Translations under genes and position numbers: made by a program | The notes under the pieces: generated by a model | The model's input: the letters and a program-made list of their open reading frames with translations, nothing else | The model's database searches: none | What the model was told of the DNA's origin: nothing | Part shown: positions 1-12,287 of the stretch, one piece after another | How positions within the stretch are numbered: position 1 is the stretch's first letter | Layout: the number at the start of each line of letters is the position of its first letter | NCBI GenBank assembly: GCA_022393335.1 | Contig: JAJEKB010020868.1 | Coordinates: 1 to 64,000 of the forward strand | Direction: 5' to 3' | Length of the DNA stretch: 64,000 nt | Source of the DNA: Macrotrachela quadricornifera | Lineage: Eukaryota; Rotifera; Eurotatoria; Philodinida; Philodinidae

Positions 1-2551
1 AGTCGAAATCTTCCCTGGCGACGGGGAAGCCATAAAGGAATTGGGTAAGAGACCTTGGCAAAGCTACTCTCCTCCTCGGTCATCATTTTTGAAAAATCAG
101 GACATGTGCAGTAGTGTTTTCAAGACATTTTTTTGATTGTAAGGATTCCGAAAAATCTAGGGGACTGAGCTCTCCTTGCTCAAAATCCTGACTCTGCCAC
201 TATGTTTACCAATAATAGACATAAAGTTATTATATGAAGAAAGCAACACAAAAGAAAAAAGCCTTACTAAAAGGTACACAACAATCATTCATATTCGTAT
301 GCCAACCTGAATATTGTCTACAGTGAATCGAACTTTAAGCAACGAGAATGAGTATATATTGAGAATAAAAGCGATAGTTCTGATTTTATCCTAACACTAT
401 AAAAACTCGTTTTATTTTCCACTAACAATTCGATTCTGGTTGATTTTACTTTTTTCCACTGTGTTTTTTTCTCTCATCAACGTAGTAGTTTTGAAATATG
501 AGTTGTTTTTTTTTCCATTCTGACTATAAAAAGAAGTCCTTATTTTGATGCCATTTAAACACGTTTTCTTTTCTTGGGAGAAAGGAATGATTAATGACGA
601 AACAATTTGCAAAAAAAAAACTTGAAGATGAGAGAAACTTCTTATGTATGAAATGAAACAACTTGCATCTTGTGCACCATGTCAATTATTTAAATTTAGT
701 GTTATAAAACTTCAGGAGATTATGATAAGAATATGAGTGATAACAAAGAATTGTCTTTTCAAACACTCATTCCATATTCACGACTAGTATTTTGTGCTAA
801 ATACATTCGTCATTACATGATTCTATGTGCCTCTATGATAATATCCATATTTTTCTTAACTTGTTGATTTCCTTAAAAAATGATCGGAGAAGCTTGAAGA
901 TTTTCAACACTTGTAGATGTCCTAGCATTCCTTTAGCTCAACAGATACCCCGTATGACATCAGACCAACTTTTATTATATACCGGTCATAATTTGAAATA
1001 CAACGGAATGAATTCAGATCGATCGAAAATCAAGTAATTCAATTAGAATTAGATTAAATTAACACATTTTTATTAGAAAAAAAATCGATTAAAATCGCAT
1101 TTTTTTGCTTCTTTTTTTACATAGTCGTGATAGTCTATGAACTCAATCTTTCGAAAAACCTCATAAATCAGCATAGAGAATAGAATAATGAAAAAGGATA
1201 TCAACTGTCTATTTGCATTAAAAAACGTTGTTTTATTCAATAAAAAAAATTTGCTGTTTCGCTCTCTTTCAGAAACACATTATGATTTTATTTACAAAAG
1301 AAAAAGATATAGTGATCTTTGAAAAACAAATTAATGGGATGGGTAGTGCATGGGTCGAGTTAAACTAGATCCAAATTCGATAAACTATGGATCAACTTTG
1401 ATAAGCTCTGTTACATAGACTAAAAGACACTGATACTATAAATTCTTCTCTGTGCAATAATAAGAAGACTCATGTACAAAACTGTTTACCGTATGTTGTT
1501 GTCATTATGTTGGAATGAAAACACTATGTATGTAAATGTTATATTTTATTTTTTATTCCTTATCTTTCATATCTATTAATAAGAGACATTTTATTGCGTG
1601 TACGCCTCTTCTGTTTATCTTTTCTTTTCTCATAACATTTCATGTCATTACTGCAGAAAAAGACATAGTAGATATAAATTAGCTATCAAAATGAAAATGA
1701 CCTTAATGAAGATGTTCAACAAGAATACGATCTTGATGATTATTAATTCCTATTTTCTCAAAATCTAAAAAGAAGTAATAATCAGAAAACTTCGACAAAC
1801 TCTACGTGCACTTCAAAACGCAATACCACAGAATAAATTAAAATTAAAACAAGAAAAATAGCAGTCTTCCAATGTCTTTTCAAGATATATATGGAATAAA
1901 TTATTACATTTTCTGTATTCTGAGAGTACTCGGAGTACGCCATTTTCCTCTTGATAAAATATAACTCTTTATATTATTGTATTCATCTCATAAATATTAT
2001 GTGTTTCCTCCATTCACTAATTGAATGAAGTTTCAATAGCGTTCATTCTTATATACAACTCTGGATTACGAATAAATCAAATACATAAGTCTAATGACAA
2101 CATGTCGAGTCTGATTATCCTTTTACTTTCATTCTTGAAGTATATTTCTATCGCATTTTTTGAAGAAACAAACCATTCAACCTTATCAATATGTATGGTT
2201 TTTTTACTTCTATAATAATTTAAACGCTTTACATAATCTTTACGATATCTATTGGAAAATAATAGATGTGTGACGTGCATTTGCAAAATTTTAGTTCTTC
2301 ATTCAGAAAAAGATAACATGATTCAATAACAAATCATATTAATTGAAAACTGAAGTTCATTTTTCATAAATATATTTTATTTCAAAATAACTACTTTCAA
2401 ATGCACTATCAACATATCCTATTGTTCCTCCATAATTGATATGTTATTTAGACGGGATGTATTATACATTATACGAATCATGAACTCATTGTCACACAGA
2501 CGTATGTATCTATTTAATAATATCGTATTTCATTTGTTCTTTTATATATAG
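1..2551. other. gene-free AT-rich flank
   Basis: I see no supportable gene here. All reading frames are short, lack splice-linked partners and have no recognisable motif. Positions 1-180 are less AT-rich than the rest and could be the end of a repeat, but nothing identifies it. The last bases end in a TTATATATAG acceptor that starts the next entry. Confidence 0.5.
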
Positions 2552-4228
2552 AAAAATCTCTTCAATTACTTGACTTATCAGATGAATTAATCTTAGTTAT
2601 TATAAATAAAGTAAAACCTCGAATGTTATCACTTGCTTCCATTATTGGTATTGGAAATAATCGATTGGAACAGCTTGTACTTGATAAATGTCATTCGATT
2701 GATTTATCATTCTATCATTCTGGTTTTCCTTATGAGAAATGTATGATACGTTTCTTAACAGATATCATGCCTAAAATTTTGAATAATATTCAATCAATAA
2801 CAATTAATCTTAGATATTTATCATATCTTGATCACATCAGTAGAGCAATTGATCATGAAAATAATATTTCAAAACTAACACATCTGAAAATAATAACAGG
2901 TCGTCTTTATCATAATACAGGAACACCTTATACAACCAGTAAGTTATACTAAATTGTAATTTTTTCATTTATGTAATGAATATAATCGATTGATCTTTGA
3001 ATATGTTTAGGTTATTATTGTGATAATCAATTAAGACATTATCCATTATTCTCAATTGTTCCTCAATTATTCTATCTTTCTGATTCAATAACTAATACAC
3101 TTTTATTATTTTTTCATTCGTTAATAATTAAGCATTCGATTGTTTTTTTTCAATATGATGATGATTGTGCTTTATCAGTACCATCTATTGATAAAGGATC
3201 ACTCTTTCCTCAATCACCACATCTAACACATGTTCGAGTAACATTACGAAAATTTGATGACTGTTTCCGTTTACTCACTCAATCAATTAGGCTCGCAATT
3301 GTGTTCATTTGCTGTGAATATTATACATGTTAGTAAAAAAAAGATGAAGATGATATTATATCTCAAATAAAATCGGTAAATATTTCTTTTGAATTTAGTA
3401 TTTGATAATGATTTATTTATTTCAGATATCCTGTTTAAAATTAAAACATTTGACAATGACTATTTATCGAAATATTTTTCATTATGAGCTATGTATTATT
3501 CTTCTTCTACAACATTTATCATATATTGAACATTTAATATTATTATTAGCTATTCGTATAAAAGATACTGGACCAGATCATTTTATTGATGGATCTGATT
3601 TAGAAAGAGATGTTGTTTCATATGTCTTATTTACATCAGTTTGATTTTCATATTTGTTCAATAGTTCGACATGCTCCTTATATAGAATTAGAAGTTTTCT
3701 CAAATACAAACAATCTATGGATTGTGCACTTGATTACTTCAATAATGAATACGGTCAATGTCAAATATATTCACTTCCATTTATTGGCACTCGTCTTGAT
3801 TTTATTTCAAATCGATTTCCACTTTTTGATGATATTAAATCTTTTAAAAATGTGTTTTTTTTGAACGCATTTCTCGAGCTTTACCTCGTCTAAAAACACT
3901 TGAAGTGTTTAATCATATAGAACAAGAAGAAAAAAGCAAGATAACAAGTATGATTATTGAATTTCATTATTTGACCGTACTTATTTTACATGGTATACAT
4001 GTTGATTATGCTGAACAACTTTTTTGTCGAAGCTATCTTCCATGTTTAATCGAACTCGTCATTCGTAATAATGCATTATCAACAATAATCGATCAAAATA
4101 ATCAACAAGCTAGAAATAATTGTTTAACAGTTGAAACACTTCAAATTGTTAAACCATGGATCGAACCAACAAATATTCATTTCAATTTTATTCCACGTTT
4201 ACATAGAGAAATTCATGATGACAGTTGA
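2552..4228 (+). pseudogene. F-box/LRR-type protein, frameshifted pseudogene
   Basis: The first segment starts after an acceptor at 2549-2551 and reads an F-box-like stretch (LLDLSDELILVIINKVKPR), then leucine-rich text up to a donor near 2940. The next exon runs from about 3011 to 3369. A short intron at about 3370-3425 leads into text with TMTIYRNIFHYE and DLERDVVSY. Recognisable protein then jumps frame several times: near 3290, near 3630 (SYVLF against SYMSYLHQF), near 3690 (IELE against SFLKYKQSMDCALDYFNN) and near 3865-3900 (SFKNVFF, then LKTLEVFNHIEQEEKSK in another frame). The stop is at 4228. Family members are substrate-recruiting F-box proteins of SCF ubiquitin ligases with LRR-like C-termini, expanded in bdelloids (recalled). 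At least four frame changes mean it cannot make a full protein. No start codon was found upstream. Confidence 0.72.
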
Positions 4229-5285
4229 AATAAAATGAATAAATTATATTAATATTGACTGATTTGTAAGAAAACTTTTTAAAAAATATACAAGGCTAGA
4301 TTCATATCAAAGCTTTGACAATGAGTATGATTTGTTCGTTCAATTGAATGGTATCGCGAACATAAGAAAATACTATTCTATGCCGAGTTTTACTTCCACT
4401 CAAATTTCCAAACTTACATATCTTACTAGTCACGAGGTATACAGTCCAAAATTTCCGTAAAAATTAAAGAAAAAGCATACATAACTTATGTTACAAACCA
4501 ATACTATTCGAAGCGTTCTCTTCATCGAAAGTTACTCATGACGGTATTCAATTTACGTTATTCGTAATCGAATTACACAGTAGATGAATCGTCTTGGTAC
4601 CAAAAGATTTGTTCTCTTATTTTGTATCTGAGTAGTAATATCCAGACACAATAGGTACATTTATAGAAAAACACGATCGCAGGTCGATTCGTGATTTAAA
4701 GCGGCCTCGTCCTTCAGTATGGTACATATAGAGGTTTCCAAAATTATAGACTTTCTCACATATATGAATAAAGATCTATTTCCTATTTTCAAAACATGTA
4801 CTATAGATCTATTAATAATATGTGTGCATGCTACGGTTCAAGCACTACTAAGTTGCAATGTCTCTCAGTTTCGTCACTTGCTATTTGAAGGACAAAATTG
4901 GCGATTCTGAAAATTTGTTGTGCCATAATTATAGACTCCCATACAATATTAAGCAATCTAATCTATTTTGATCCCACTTTTATATTGTTAAGTGCTTCTT
5001 GTTGGCAGTCTTGAGGGTGAGGGTGAGTAAAGCTACAATAATCTATACAGTGTCTGGAAAGTAACTCTCTATTTTAAATTCTTTTTTTCTCTTCAATATT
5101 AATAATTATTTTATTTTTTTACTATTTTGAAGCATGCCTTATAAGGTTTTGTTTGAGATAAAAAAGAAAACTTCTTATTTTTGATTGTCTATTTCTTTTA
5201 TGCGAAAATTGGAAATCTAATAATCGATTGCAATTTTGAAATATATGATGGCATTATCTAATAATATCTCAAATCTCCACATGCA
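4229..5285. other. intergenic, no gene seen
   Basis: No supported coding region. A 63-codon frame at 4719-4910 has no family resemblance and no splice context. A short GGGTGAGGGTGAG run at 5018-5030 recurs in reverse orientation near 52757. Confidence 0.4.
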
Positions 5286-6200
5286 GGGTGTTTCATAAGT
5301 TTTGAGGCTCGACAAAATTCGTGTATGCGAACACATAGAACAATGTTTAATCATTATGTTTCTATATCATCTTCGAGTACTCGTGATGGCCTTTTCAATG
5401 ATATATAATTGAATAAAACCTTCCCTTGTAATAATAAAAATCTAAATATGAGAATGTGATGATAAAATTTTCGAAATCGACAAAATAGAATGTAGGGCTT
5501 ATCAAAACGTTGGTAACATTCTTTTATTTCACATATATCTCGGTGTAAATAAATGATAAGATCTTGAACTTTTTCTTAAAAGATGCAACGAGAAAAGCTC
5601 TACAAAAAGTGTCTAAATAAATAAATACTGACTTGTTCTGATGGCATAGTTCATACTCAAAGAAAAAAATATTTCGAAGACTTTTTTGTTTTACAATTGA
5701 GAACTGTTTGCACACATTTTGTAAGGCTTTTTATAATACATCTTTTAAAATAAAACTCATGCAAATTATCTTATTCTCAAGCTGAGATATATGTAAAATA
5801 AAAAAGTCTTCGAAATATTTTTTATCATATTCACTATCACCCTTATGAAGCTTGTTTATTTTGAGTATGAGCTATGCCATTAAAATAAATCAACAAGTGT
5901 TTATTTTGACACATTTGTAGAGCTTTTCATGCCGCATCTTTTAAATACAAATTCAAAATTTGTATTATTCATCTATACTAAGATTTGTACAGGATACATC
6001 CTATATCATACTGATCGATTTCGAAACTTTTATCGTCACATACGTATGTTTAGATTTTTATTATTATAAGGAATGATGCTATTCAAATATATATCATTGG
6101 AAAGGCCATCACGAGTACTCGAAGATGATATAGAAACATAATGGTTAGACATTGCGCTATGTGTTGCTAGGATGGGCTCAGAGTTTTGTTCAGTGTTTTA
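5286..6200. repeat. fold-back (long inverted repeat) element, ~0.9 kb
   Basis: The two halves are imperfect reverse complements. The stretch at 5325-5395 (ending in ATCTTCGAGTACTCGTGATGGCC) matches the reverse complement of 6100-6165, and the arms continue inward: 5440-5490 pairs with 6005-6060 and 5545-5695 pairs with 5790-5945. The loop is about 60-90 bp. The outermost bases match less well, so the exact ends and any target duplication are unresolved. No transposase is present, so it would be non-autonomous. It lies just upstream of the F-box gene at 6342. Confidence 0.7.
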
Positions 6201-6341
6201 CAATGATTTGTTCATTCGAAGATTTTTTCATCGATAGATAGAGGATATTTTGCTCTATGCATGATATAAAAATCAATTCTCCATCACGTGAAATGAAGAA
6301 AAACGGAAAAGAATTTGTTAAAGATTGATTAGTTAACTTGA

Positions 6342-8215
6342 ATGGCACAAACAAATTTTTCCAATTTACCTGTCGAAGTACTCTATCGAATTTTTCACCA
6401 TTGTGATACTCGAACGATTCTACGTACAATTCGTTTTGTCTGCAAGAGACTTCAAACTATTGTTAATCAATACAATCAAATTGAACTTGAATTCAATAAG
6501 ACAAATTTAACGCATTTTGAGAAAGATATTTGGTTTGTTCCTCCGCATGCTGTCTCTTCTTTAGTTATATCGGTCGACGATGGATATATCCTGGAATACA
6601 TAGGGCTTAGATTTGTCTCTTATATTTTTCATTTAAAGGAAGTTCGACATGTATCACTTCGTGGTATGAATGATACAGATTTGCAGCCATTTTTTATATA
6701 TGCAAATCACATACAATTGGTATCACTTAAAATCGATTCCAGAGATGGGCCAAGTCATGACACATGTTCTCTTGTTTTATCTATTCTTCAGAAAGCAAAT
6801 TTTCAAAAGTTATGCTGGGCAACGTTAGATTACGACATCACAAGTATATTATGGACTTATCAACGCCAATTAACGCATCTGACAATGAATAGTTGTCGTT
6901 ACAGTGAGTTTTTTACTCTACTTCAACAATTACCTCGTTTAAAGACACTTCAATTGAATAAGATTATTATGGATACAGACAACATATCTAATGTCTCATT
7001 TAATACATCATTAATATGTCTTATTATTAATCATTGTTTATTATCAATAGAACAAATCAAATTACTAGTTTCAAATGTAACTGCACTTCGTGATCTCAGA
7101 TTAGATTTTCATGAAAAGAGACTTATCTCTTTTGTTGAAATTTCTGATTGGGAAAAATTCTTTCGAACTGAACTAAATTTTCTCACGAGGGAACCTTTTC
7201 AAGTGATACCCTCCGTTTGGACTCATATTTTGCCTATAGGTAGGACTCATAGCATAGATAAAAGCCCTAAAATGGTTCGTCCCCAAAGCCTGTTGTTGTC
7301 GAGATATTGCGTTATTAAGGTATTAGAATAATTGATTGCCGTGGTCCCCCTCAGGAAGATCGAAAAAACTCATTTTCGAATTTCGACTTGAAACTTTGTA
7401 CAGAAAGAAGTCTTAATGAGAATGGTTTAGTGTGAAAGCTTCAGCTTTGCTGAATGTTCCTAATCGCAAATAAGAACACCAAAAGTTGCCTTAGCAAGGA
7501 CACAAGTTTACCATAACCATATCTTAAGATAGGAACAAGTAATAGGCCTGAAACTTTCACAATAAAACAGTATCATTAGGACCTCTTTCTGTACAAAGTT
7601 TCAAGTCGAAGTTCGAAAATGAGTTTTTTCGGTCTCCCTGAGGGGGACCACGGCAATCAATTATTCCAAACCTTAATAACGCAATGTCTCGACAACAACA
7701 GGCTTTGGGGACGAATCCTTTTAGGGCTCTTATCTATGCTATGAGTCCTACCTATAGGCAAAATGTGAGTCCAAACGGAGGGTATCACTTGAAAAGGTTC
7801 CCTCGTCAGTAGATTTGAATTCTTTATTCTCTACAAACTTTCACCCAATGACGAGATTAGTTTTGATTCAATCATATCTCTATTTCAAACACCATTTTGG
7901 CTTATTGAAAAACGTTGGCTTGTTGTTTGTGAACATCCTTTCACAAGATCAAATATGATCTTAATTTATACCATACTAAGTACTATGGATGTTTTTGACT
8001 TTCGTTATTATAAAAGTGGAATTTTATTTAAACGAAATAACTATTATTTAACTACATATGAACAATCCAAGCTTAGTAATATCGTTCCATTGAATGTAAG
8101 TAATCGAACTTTTGATAAAATAATCGATAGATTTCCATTTTGTTATTTCTTAAGGCTCCCCTCCTTTAAAAACGATTTTCGTTATAATGAATCGGATTTT
8201 CACAAAACTTTGTAG
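6342..8215 (+). pseudogene. F-box/LRR-type gene interrupted by a MITE
   Basis: Coding text covers 6342-7185 and 7809-8215 and would give about 416 residues. The N-terminus carries an F-box (residues ~5-45; LPVEVLYRIFHHCDTRTI then FVCKRL), followed by LRR-like repeats such as LTHLTMNSC and LPRLKTLQLNK. The start is the first ATG of the frame and directly precedes the F-box. At 7186-7805 a fold-back element interrupts the gene. Codons resume in the same frame at 7809 if the element and one TCA copy are skipped, reading LNFL|SRFEF and then TPFWLIEKRWLVV, which resembles the C-terminal part of bdelloid F-box paralogues. As it stands the frame runs into the element and stops at 7331 (329 codons). 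The 3' end (LPSFKND onward) no longer looks like the family and may be truncated. SCF adaptor function is inferred from the F-box only. Confidence 0.75.
7186..7805. mobile_element. fold-back MITE inserted in F-box gene
   Basis: 620 bp, with long terminal inverted repeats of about 230 bp. The left end, CGAGGGAACCTTTTCAAGTG, is matched by the right end, CACTTGAAAAGGTTCCCTCG. The complementarity continues through the poly-C/CCTCAGG and GTACAGAAAGAAGT segments. A 3-bp direct repeat TCA flanks it (7183-7185 and 7806-7808), consistent with target-site duplication. No open reading frame of a transposase is present. Which superfamily mobilised it is unknown; 3-bp duplications occur in PIF/Harbinger, CACTA and some others. 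Confidence 0.9.
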
Positions 8216-10338
8216 GAATGCTTGGTATATGGTTGTACATTTATATAAAAAATTTTCAAGGCTTTGACCCTTACTGTTCGGAAGATATTGAGAAACCAAG
8301 GGGTAAAATAGGGCTTCCATGGGAACAGGAAATTTTTTTAATACACCTCAAGCTACAGCATCCGGCTTGGTCTCATTTGAAAGAGAAATTCTTGCTGCTT
8401 TGGATGAGGGAAAGGGATTTTTAATATTTTTATTTTGTTCCATTTGTGACTCTCGAAACCTTGAAGCTCTGAAAATCCTAGTCATGGTTTTTTCGAAGAT
8501 CGTTGGTTTATTCAATATTAAGGGTGAAATAAAAATTCCATTTTCCCTCATCCGAAAGAGCATTCATCAGTCTATCGAATAAAAGAAACTGCAGTTCGAT
8601 GAAACGGACTATAATGAAAAAAAATTTGTTCGGAGTTTTTCATCATATTATCGACCTATCGTTGGACATTAGCAACACTTATGGCGATATCGTATATCCA
8701 TCACTAGAACTAATCAAGATAGATAGGCCAACACCTCTAACGCCACATGCAGCTAACAAATTGTGGCAATATCTATGATTTATTTCGATTTTTATCTAAT
8801 GTTCCCTATGAATGGTAATATAGGGAATTTGAGAAACTTTAAGTAGTTCTCTTTGAAACCTTTCGAAATTGAAAGTTTTCTTAGCGAATATTTAAAGTAC
8901 GGTGATTAGGTGACATCTCTGTATAGTTTCCTCAAAAATCTTTTTTTTTGACGTAAAACGAGTTTATTTTTTTTGGAGGAGAGGGGGGGAAGCCTTAAAG
9001 AAAGGTCGTTTCTCTTTTCTTTCAGTTTCATTTAGTCCACATACAATATCTTCCACAAAAAAACTGAAAGATGATTGTTAGAATGATTTTTATAGCCTAG
9101 ACAATCGAGTTCGAAGTATATGTGACATGGTGTGGATCACCTTTTTAGTAATTATATAAATATTTCTATCGCTAAAAGAACCGTATTCTCTCCAATTAAA
9201 CTTTTTCTACTCAACTGACTTTAACCATTTGACTACGCGAGTATCATAGATGATATCTGATTGTTAGGAGTAACATCTATCCAGCTAACTAGACAGTCTA
9301 TCATAATCTTTCCTTCTCTGGTCGTAATATAGATAATAGCTGTATGTGTCTTCTGTTAGATATGTATGTCAGATATGCTTTAGCATGTGAAACGTTTTTG
9401 GTAAAATTGTATTCGGGAAATTAAACTCATTGGTCGAAAGTTAAGATGATGAGAGTCTCTTTTGATGCTTTGTAACGGAGTGCAAAAATGCTCAAATGCA
9501 ATTCCATTTTCAGGATTCCAGCACCTTTTTTCCAATATCTATCTAGTTTGTCTGTATAGATTTTCATTTTCTAAACTAATTGATATATGCAGAAATTTGT
9601 CGCTCATTTGAGCGAGGTTTTAGTATTAACTTATTTTTAAATATATGCGTACCTTCGTGTTACTTCCAATGAAATAATATTCATAAATCTAAAGTTTTTA
9701 TATATAGTGAGTGATCTATTTATTATCTAGAAATTTCAAAGTATTAATTGTGCTATTGTTAGATTTATTGTTTATTGATAAGGTAATTTGAAAAGAACAA
9801 CAACAAACGTCAAAAAATATGAAAGCTTTATTACTCATTCATATTGACCTTCTTACCAATGATTAGAAATCAGAAGCAATTTTCTGCGTCATTCAATATT
9901 TTCTTTCGGTGACGTATCGATAATGAAAATATTGACAAGCAAAATATCGACAAATATGTCAAAAAAAATGAAATATTGTATATTGGAAGACCAGTAGTGT
10001 CAAATTTGAGAGTTGAATTTAAGTATTCAACTATTCACGTATTCAAGTTTTCAATCATTCGTCTAGTACTGTGTGGTACGCCCTCCAACGGGATTTCACC
10101 CTCACTTTCAACTACCTCTATGAGACTCTGCATCCCCGCCTCTCCCCTCTTCCTATTCAGATGCTTTAATAGTTGAATAGTTGAATTGAAGTTTCAAGTA
10201 TTACATATATGACGATTCTTATTTGAAGTATTGATTTGTATAGACCCAAATGAGGGTATTGCGTATTAAAATTATTTTTTCAAGGTCATTATGAAAGACT
10301 TTCAAGTGAAGCTGAAATAATTTACTGGTAAAATTCAC
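8216..10338. other. intergenic, possible transposon residue
   Basis: No convincing gene. At 8220-8590 two overlapping frames with more balanced base composition exist, but neither resembles a known domain; this may be a decayed transposon that removed the 3' end of the F-box gene. At 10070-10160 there is a short C-rich island (CCCCGCCTCTCCCCTCTTCC) flanked by short ATTCAACTATTCA / TGAATAGTTGAAT inverted words. Confidence 0.35.
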
Positions 10339-12032
10339 ATGTTTTCGAAAATAATGTTTTTTGCTTGCATATTCTTACAAAGTGGTCTTCTCTGTAAGTA
10401 AATACCAAAAATAATATGAAAATTTTTCTTTCGCCGTTGTTTTTATTATTCTTGGACGTAAAAGAAAAAAAAATAAATTAAAGGTTTTCCTTTTTTTTGA
10501 TCAATATTTACGAATAGCACTTGAAGGGAATATTTATTTCAGTGAAGCTGTACAAGATAAGTCTATATAAGATTAAGCTGAACGAAAACCAGTTTAAATT
10601 GGTAAAGACGTACAGATCACAACAAACGAACAAGATTAATTTACTTCTAATGTTTATGCTATATATTCTGTTTCTGGCAAGGTGAGTGACTAATGTGTTC
10701 AAATAGGATTGAGCTTTAGTAAGCTGTCAAGAGGCAGTAAAACATGTTTTTTTTATTAGTAGATCCAAAAATTACTTATATACTTTGAGGAAGATCTCGC
10801 ATAATGGGTTTTATGCAATGATTTTTTTATTAAAATATATGAAATTTAATTCTCATTCGAATGTATTATATCTGATTAGGGAATAAAATTCATCTAAAGA
10901 TTTTAGATGAAAATTATTTTTCGACAGTAACATCCTCAAAATCTTTTTCTTCATTATTGGTATTAACTCTCATCACTTGATCCAATAGTCTGTTTTGGCT
11001 AACTTCGTTACTAGAGCAATGCTCTTTTAAAAGATGCCTCGTAACAAAAAGTAATTTTGATTCAGAAGGGAACGTTCTTTATCTGTTTTTCCGATTGTTC
11101 TAATACTACATCAATTAAAATTTTCTCAATTCATCTATTGTCCGAGTTTTTGCACTAGATATTGATACGAAGAACGAAATGACTATTTATTAGAAACAGT
11201 ATATTACTAGAAAATTTCTTTAATTCACTTTGTAGTCTATGCCATGATCTACCTCAGAGTACAGGTAAGATGCTGCATTGCTTTTTAAAAAAAAGTTTCT
11301 ATTTTCTGATCCATACAATGTCATAGGTCAATCAACAACATCATCACCCAATTTAGTCTTGGCAACGTGCAATTCAACTCTTTGTAAATCGTCATCGTTG
11401 CCTTGTTCTTCGAATCTTGATTGTGAATGTTTTTCATTGACTAAAACTGTTAATGGAACTATCTCGAGCATTTGTGCTGTTGCCGATCTTTCCTGCACTT
11501 CAATGGTTCGATGTAATTCAGACAATATTACATGTTCAATCGCAGAAACAATTTGTGTTAATAATACACGATGTCAACAACCTGTTTGTTATCCAATGGC
11601 ACTGGCTCATATTCAAATATGTCCTCCAAGTGCGTAAGAATGCAACTATTACACAACATAGATGAACTTCTACTAAAAACATAATTTTTTTTATCCTAGA
11701 TCGAATATCAATTCAGACTTCAATAGCTACGAGTAAGACTGAACTTGCCTTTTTTCAACGAAGAATAAGGAAGAAATGGATTTCTTTTACTTTTTAGATC
11801 CAACAACGCGTCCAACCTCATCAGCATTGACTACAAGTAAGAATTGCTTTAATATTAATTTTTACATTTGTTCTTCTTCAGCTCGTCGGACCAATGCAAC
11901 AACAACTTCTAGCAGTAAGGACTTTGAACATGTCTTGAGAGGATTTGAGTGTTCTATGCCCTTTGATTATAGCGAGTCCTACTACAATCCGAACGACAAC
12001 AAAGGCATCTACAACAACTTCTACAAGAACTA
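10339..12032 (+). CDS. secreted Cys-rich protein with Thr/Ser linker (multi-exon, partial)
   Basis: A candidate signal-peptide exon lies at 10339-10391 (MFSKIMFFACIFLQSGLL, then GTAAGT). Its phase does not fit the next exon I can place, so an exon may be missing between. Supported exons are 11236-11264, 11327-11629, 11700-11732, 11798-11836, 11882-11914 and 11973-12032. The 303-nt exon carries about fourteen cysteines (motifs CNSTLC, CSSNLDCECF, CTSMVRC, ITCSIAETICVNN, CQQPVCYP). The four small exons encode only Thr/Ser/Arg-rich linker text (for example PTTRPTSSALTT, RRTNATTTSS). Every intron after 11264 is phase 1, so each small exon can be added or skipped without shifting frame. A donor GTGAGA follows 12032 but no further exon is visible; the nested palindrome at 12288 may have cut the 3' end. 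Extracellular location is inferred from the signal exon and cysteines. Specific function is unknown. Confidence 0.62.
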
Positions 12033-12287
12033 GTGAGAATTGAACCACATGATTTTCTTTCTAAAATTTGAAATTAGTGTCTCAATACGTAGGCATGCAT
12101 CAGCACAGATTGGCTGTGTTCCAGTTATACTTTGATACTAGTTTGATTAGTACCAATCAGACTAGCAAAGAAGTCTGTTTGATAATAGTTATAATTGTCA
12201 GTTAGTCATCACTGGCTTACAATCATGACTATTACCAGGCTGGTGACTAGAATAGATGCATGCCCACTCAAAATTAACTATATGAGA

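Noticed and set aside
8218..8582. Overlapping 68-87 codon frames after the F-box gene
   Set aside because: Three overlapping frames on two strands, none with a recognisable domain; more likely transposon residue.
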